Origin: Temnopleurus reevesii
Taxonomy: Eukaryota > Echinodermata > Echinoidea > Temnopleuroida > Temnopleuridae
Direction of reading: 5' to 3'
DNA: 64,000 nucleotides
NCBI GenBank assembly: GCA_036244855.1
Contig: BQKZ01000337.1
Span: 7,616-71,615, forward strand
The notes under the pieces were generated by a model, which searched no databases, was not told where the DNA came from, and saw nothing but the letters and a program-made list of their open reading frames with translations. A program made the translations under genes and the position numbers. Of the stretch, positions 58,319-64,000 are shown one piece after another. Each line of letters starts with the position of its first letter. Positions within the stretch are counted from its first letter, which is position 1.

Positions 58319-60577
58319 TTCGAGGAGAGATACTTCGAGGATGTTCTACTCTTTAATACATTTTGCATGATTCTTCTGTTTTCTCCCATCACACATCCAC
58401 GCTCCAAGAGACAAACACACTTAGATTCTGAAATATTCATGTTAAACATTCACAAGGCCAGGACATGGCAAAACAGGGAGTTTCCGAAATGAAAATATCC
58501 TTGTGAAACACACGCAAGGATGACATTTACCATAATATCTCTTTGAAACATAAACACGTCTCTTACCAGCACAGACGACTAATGTTACCTTCAATCAAGG
58601 GAACTTGTGGCGTTTCCATGACAACACAGCATGAGAAAATCTACAAACACTTTTTTGTGGAGAGTAAATAAAAGCAAACAAGTCCAAAAATAAGAGTACA
58701 CGCCTGTCCTTGCTCTAAGGCAGAACATAGAATTTAGAGTACTCCATTTAGGTAACTCAGGCCGTTATGAATAACTTTAAGTCAGGGGATAATATAGCCC
58801 CGCCCAACAACCCCCCCCCCCCCCCCCCTCCTTACCCCGAAAAATTATTAACCTGTCGGCCTATGTCTTTTAGGAGTCAATACCATGAATACTGAATATG
58901 ATACAAATCTTCTGACTATTATCATCTTACACTGTCATGACTGTCGTCAGTTGTCAGGGATTTGATTACTGCAATTTGATCAATGAAATGTTTTCTGTTG
59001 TTTTTAGAGAGCAATTAAACCATATTGTAGTGAAGCTCAAATTACACATGAGCTCAGTAGAACCATTTAGATGTATTTACCCCTTAATGTTATTTAACCT
59101 ACATGTCTATACAAATGTTGTTTCATCAATTGTCTTTAAACCAGTGATATTTTTCTCATCTGGTATAATTTGCTTTATTTGACGCAAACCCAGTATGTTT
59201 ACGATGTTCTAATATTTTCTATAACATGTATATGAATGGTGCCAAAACCCGTATTGGCAAAAAGACATTAATGTATTTTCCTTTATGTGAACAGACTATT
59301 GATTTTTATGTCAATGAAGTTTAATAAATCAAATTCAATCTTTTGTGGAGGTTAAAAATCACTGATATTATGCGTCAGTAAAAGTATGACATATATATAC
59401 AGCCCTGTCAAAGAGGTGTCATTTTAGGATGGCATCTCCCTTGTCTAAACCAACCAGTACTGTAACCTCTCGGTAAATGTCTTTTTTGCTTACTTAACCT
59501 TACTGCGCTGAATGTTAAGTTTACATCTAAACCCGATGTGCTATCTGGTGTGAGTGATATCTAGCATTCAAAGATAACCGTTGCTTTTTCGTCTGATAAG
59601 TGCATGGATCTGTAAATGTCAAATGGCGCACGCATCAGGCATACGGGCATTCCATAAGTGTATGAGAAGATGAAAATGTTTATGTCGAATTTTCATCATC
59701 GCTCAGGCTCAATCTTGATTTTAAACGCACATCACGTTTTGCACGAATGTTTGGACTGCATTCAGTGTAGGTAGACAAACAGCTAGCTTAGAGCTGGGCC
59801 TATTTAAAAGGAAAACAATGACCACCTTTGCGCCCTGAGCAATAACTCCAAAATCCCTTGCAACGATGCTCTTTCACTATCAATTAAAAAAGTTAACATC
59901 TGCTCTTGAAAAAAGTTTCAACTTCTTGCAATTTTCATATTAGTAGTATCTAGACGTGTACAAATGCATCTGCCACTGCTGGGTAGATCAGTACACATGC
60001 ATATGGCACGTTAAGGGTTAACGGGCAGACAAGGGGGGGAATCGAAATGTCCCCATAATATTTACTTTTTTCCGTCTAATACAATGATGACAATCAGATT
60101 TTAGAAAGGACAGGAAGGAATCCTACAGCTTGAGGCCATGTATGTTGTCCCATCTCCACATACAGTTTTTCAGCTCGATATACTTCAAAAACAAAATTTA
60201 TAGCCACTTTTGTCATTAAACCCATCTAATCCGGGTGGCTTTACAATTTGTTGATCGGCCTAACCAACCAAGAACAAACTAATGTACATTTACTTTGTTC
60301 AAAGCCATATCCTGATTCCCTTTAAAATTGAAAGATAAATACCGATCAGTTATGGTATTTTAATGTCCCTCTCATCGCTTGACCCCGACCCATTTTTACA
60401 ATATCCTCAAAAGTTAAACTTTACTTTGGCACACGGGTCCACTCTGGAACGTTGCCAATCGAAACAACATTAGGTGATATTAAAATAAATGGAACAAAAC
60501 GGGTACAAGTTTCTTTCCACGAAGCCTATACAATAGCGGTCTTTATTTCAGCCTCCTTCATTCCAGAGAACTGGAGC
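58319..60577. other. AT-rich non-coding stretch
   Basis: Contains a long poly-C run (58811-58828). No gene or clear element was recognised. Confidence 0.5.
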
Positions 60578-60754
60578 CAATTGCACGAAATAGTCTTAAC
60601 TATCCTCCTTGCTAAGACGTCTGACGTCCTAACTTTTTGTGCTACTATCTTAACGTGTACATCTCAACGTTGGTATCTACGTTAAGTGGTTGGCACAAGA
60701 GGTTAAGACGTACTATTAGCGAGAAGAGGATAGCGAAGACCATTTCGTGCAATT
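60578..60754. mobile_element. MITE with CAATTGCACGAAA ends
   Basis: The left CCAATTGCACGAAATAGTCT and AACTATCCTCCTTGCTAA pair with the right GCGAGAAGAGGATAGCGAAG and ACCATTTCGTGCAATT. The arms also include GACGTCTGACGTCC-like repeats. About 177 bp, no coding potential. Confidence 0.85.
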
Positions 60755-61856
60755 TGCCTCTGGCAGGTAGATTTTGCCTTTTCTGATTTCTCATTAAAAA
60801 TGAGACGATTCGCTGTTATCAAGTTGACCAGAGTAGTAACCCAAATCTAGTTCAATATGATCATGTCGAGGTGGCCCTCTGCGGGAGGATGGTGTAGGGT
60901 GTTGGTTATCCTAGATCGAGGTCCTCCTTTTGTTTCAGGAAATTAAGAACCAAGAGACTGGTTCACAGACACAGTTTTCTGTATCCCTAGAGAGGTGTGG
61001 CTGGAAATTTCTTACCAAGATGTGACTGTGGTTCAGTCTGATTAATGAAGAGTGGAGGCCGTCGTGGGCCTATTGCAGACACTTGCCCTAAATTTTGAAC
61101 ACAAAATCGATTATCAAATTATGTCTTCATAAAATTTGTACTTTGGAGCTATAAAGTTTTGTTATCCTGGTAATAGTGGGTCAATCGAAAACGCTTTTTA
61201 AAATTTGGGGAAAGGTGACAAAATAATTCACTCATACACGCCATGCACTCTTATCCGGTTTTCAGTCTGTGGTTCCAGCCTGATTCTTTACAAATATTTT
61301 GTTGTTTTTCAGTCAATTTTATAGACGGAATTTTAGCGATTCATAAACCTTGTCACGAGCGACAATTAGTCAGCGCTGACCAATCCAATGAAATCATAAA
61401 TTTTGATTGGATGACAAGAGCAATATATGACTGTTGCTATGGTAACTGTTGGAGAATGGCTGCTTGTCGCTGCGACAAGCTTCAAGAAACTCCGTTCTGA
61501 TCTTTTATCAAGTAATTTTCCGATACGACTAGGAATGTCTGGTGTTTGCCAGGCTGTCCAAACGGGATATATATCTGCACATTGAAATTAAATATTTTCT
61601 CGAATAACTGTAGAACATGTAGAAAGCGTCCAAATTCCTAAAGCCGTCGAAACTTATCAAGGGTCCCAAGTGCATACATTCTTGTCATTCACTGAGCATT
61701 CGATCGAAACTTACCGCACAATAAAATCCATTGAAGTTTCCCTTAATAGTTCTTTTTCAAGTTTATTGATCAAGCAAACAGGTCAATACTCAAGCCTTGG
61801 GGTTTAAATCAAGGAATAAAGTCCCGAATTCCTTAAATAATACATTCATATACATG
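60755..61856. other. Non-coding stretch
   Basis: Contains a small hairpin at 61378-61412 (GACCAATCCAATG with TTTTGATTGGATG) and the near-palindrome CTTGTCGCTGCGACAAG at 61464-61480. The open frame across it (from 61243) has no recognisable domain. Confidence 0.45.
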
Positions 61857-62060
61857 GTGCCAACCGTTCCGGAATATACATGAGATCAAAATTGAAATAT
61901 GAATAGAGTAAGAGCTGAACAAAACTTAGAGATGAAATAATAATGGTAATAATGATTTATATATATTAATATTCTCAGTCATTCACTTGTGATGAATATC
62001 TTTAAGTTACATAAAAAAAATCGCTTCATGTATAGGATCTAGTCCAGAACGGTTGGCATC
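61857..62060. mobile_element. Possible short MITE with GCCAACCGTTC ends
   Basis: GTGCCAACCGTTCCGGAATA at the left pairs with TAGTCCAGAACGGTTGGCAT at the right, with about 200 bp of AT-rich DNA between. A single end (ACCAACCGTTCCGAAATGCA) is also seen near 55538. Arms are short. Confidence 0.45.
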
Positions 62061-62689
62061 TATTTATGTATGTGATCAGTTGTTCGTCTATGGTCATTCG
62101 CACATTTTAAAAGATTTTGTAAATTTAGTCGTTTTGCAAACCAGAAATCATGAACCCAAACACGAAATGTCAAGGTTATCATTCTATTTGTGATTTCGAA
62201 TGTCATACAATAATTTCTCTCATTTCGCGGTGTTTTTTATTTCAAAATTCAGGGAAATTCACTATTGAGTGATTGGCGGCAAAAGTACATTCCCGTAGCA
62301 GGTGAATACTGCTCAGATCCTGTTGTCAAACAAGTTTGTTTGAACCATACCCAACACCCTCCACCTCCTCCCGTATTATATTCTAAAGAGGATTAAACTA
62401 AAATACAACAGAATGTACTTGCATACCAGCCGGTGCTTTATATGTTTATTATTGAAGTCAAACATTCGGAAAGCGACAAATTTGCAATGCCAATTCCACC
62501 TACGTCACGCTCAATCAACAGTAAATTGAAAGAGATTGTAATCTGGGGTAAATTTCACACGTTTACGATTCAATTGTGATTTCCTGACGTGTTTGATTAG
62601 TCGCGATTATTGAATATAAACATTCATCAAAAGGAATTCAAATGCTTTATATAAAATGTACAGTTTGTAAATTATTTTCATATTATTTG

Positions 62690-62910
62690 ATAGGATCGAA
62701 TTAGTCACAATTATAGAATGGTAGTTAGCAGCTGGAGTTCGACATTTATTTCCTGTGCAGGAAACGCACATATAATTGCCGTTTTCAATAAGATTGTGTT
62801 ACAGAGGTAAAATTCATAATTGTTTTTATATCATCCAATATAATCAAATTTTCACAATGATAAAATGAAAGTTAGCAGCTGGAGTTCGATTTTTTATTTC
62901 CTGTATACCA
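62690..62910 (+). repeat. ~150-bp local duplication
   Basis: GTTAGCAGCTGGAGTTCGA and the following TTTATTTCCTGT occur at 62723 and 62871, preceded in both by CACAAT(T/G)ATA. The copies are diverged. Confidence 0.7.
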
Positions 62911-62914
62911 TACA

Positions 62915-63195
62915 ATACAATACAAAAAGTTCTTATATAGCGCCTTTTCAAAATATATGGTACAAAGCGCTTAAAACAAAATACAATATAGAAGATAACA
63001 TACACAATTAACATAAACATATGCAAAGGAAGGAACAAAGACTAATGGATGATAACAAATGCTGGCAAGCGGGGATTACACAAACGGATGAGTTTTGAGA
63101 TAATTTTTGAAAGATGGTAGTGAATTAGCAGTTTTTACAAAGTTTGGTAGATCATTCCAAGATTTTGGAGCAGTCGCAATGAATACCCGCCTTCA
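62915..63195 (-). repeat. Dispersed retroelement-like repeat (TATAGCGCCTTTTC...AAAGCGCTT)
   Basis: TATATAGCGCCTTTTCAAAA pairs with TGGTACAAAGCGCTTA as a stem-loop like that at 36423. It is followed by GGATGAGTTTTGAGATAATT and GGTAGATCATTCCAAGATTT, a block order seen in repeats scattered through many marine animal genomes (from general knowledge, not checked). No reverse-transcriptase frame. Confidence 0.5.
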
Positions 63196-64000
63196 TTATA
63201 CTAATGTATAATATAATGATATTATGTTTCGTATGTAAAATTCATAATTATATAAGGCAATGTGTTCTTTCTGAAGAAAAAAAATGGATACACAAAAACA
63301 AACATACAGAGCAAAACAACAAAAAAAACACATGACATCCGGGCACTTGATTATTCGTCCGAAATGAAATAGTGATCTTGGTCATGTGACATAAGGCAGA
63401 AGTAGGTCATAGGTCAACCGATGTACCCTGCAGTTCCCCTGTCATATCGGTATCATGTCTGACATATAAGAATAGGCCTTGTGGTGTTTGTATAGCAATT
63501 TTATATCTCTGTTGACGTTAGCTTTATATCTGAAATGAAATAAGTCAGTGTAATCTTTATTGTTATAAAATTGCATATAATAGTATTGCCATTATTCCAA
63601 ATTTTGATAGTCGATTGATTTCAGGGATTTTAGGCAGCTTTGTGATTCTGTAGTTGATTCCAAACATTCTTAATTCCCAAACTCTGTAGGAGCAACGAGA
63701 ATCCTAAATAGGAAGGTTCCATCTTTCAAAATTCAATTTCTATGAATTATGACGTCCTCTCGTGAATTCAAAATTCCCACTGTTTTTACAGAAGCCTGGA
63801 TGAAAATGCAAGATGCATCGGAAATGTCATAAAAACAAATCGTGTTTTATTCATAACCAGTTCGGATTATAATTCAATTACCGATGGACCTGCTGAAACG
63901 AAAGGAGCAAAATGTTCAATTTGTGATTTTCTTTCGTTAGCAGTGGTATAGGGTTTCCGAATATTGAATGAGTGACGTTATTTTTACATCAAGCATAACG
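63196..64000. other. AT-rich non-coding stretch to the window edge
   Basis: No gene or clear repeat was recognised. Confidence 0.5.

Noticed and set aside
58007..58492. A 161-residue frame
   Set aside because: It crosses the 140-bp N gap; the middle is undetermined.
60452..60685. A 77-residue frame
   Set aside because: Its second half lies inside the inverted-repeat element at 60578-60754.

Overview
The window looks like a metazoan nuclear genome assembly, most likely a marine deuterostome and plausibly an echinoderm (sea urchin or sea star). It is AT-rich, gene-poor and intron-like. It is full of microsatellites, short palindromic DNA elements (MITE-like), and tRNA-derived SINE pieces of the kind common in marine invertebrates. 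Isolated single Ns mark collapsed scaffold gaps. The species is an inference and cannot be proven from this stretch. There are no bacterial-style operons, rRNA genes, intact tRNA genes, CRISPR arrays or intact transposase or reverse-transcriptase genes.

Genes. One convincing protein-coding exon is visible, on the + strand from about 37604 to 38680. It encodes a Ser/Pro/His-rich, low-complexity N-terminal region with three basic-SL(D/E) motifs, ends at a GTAAGT donor, and is preceded by a leader with two short upstream ORFs. No following exon could be identified, so 38.7-64 kb is read as a probable large first intron or intergenic DNA. A second, weak candidate lies on the - strand near 31.4-31.63 kb: a short Kozak-type ORF broken by a frameshift. 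The 5' end of this candidate, with a perfect TGACGTCA site just upstream of its ATG, is repeated four times in a roughly 0.7 kb tandem array (31.57-33.95 kb).

Layout. 1-12.8 kb: three copies of a 2-2.7 kb segment broken by single-N gaps, partly an assembly artefact; the third copy carries two insertions, one with a 21-bp minisatellite. 12.8-31 kb: intergenic DNA with SINE fragments, several inverted-repeat elements, a ~173-bp diverged tandem array, a 1.37-kb foldback element with CACTG termini and a TTA target duplication, a 0.55-kb CT-rich tract, and a nest of one MITE inside another. 31-34 kb: the tandem CRE/ATG units. 34-38.7 kb: upstream region and the main exon. 38.7-64 kb: more MITEs, microsatellites, a 1.1-kb segment present twice (40.1 and 52.7 kb), a cluster of three hairpin elements of which one sits at the exact centre of a larger palindrome (49.67-50.05 kb), and a 140-bp N gap.

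The most interesting points are the tandemly repeated CRE-ATG units, the hairpin-centred palindrome, the CACTA-like foldback element and at least ten separable families of inverted-repeat elements. Nothing here forms a multi-gene system.
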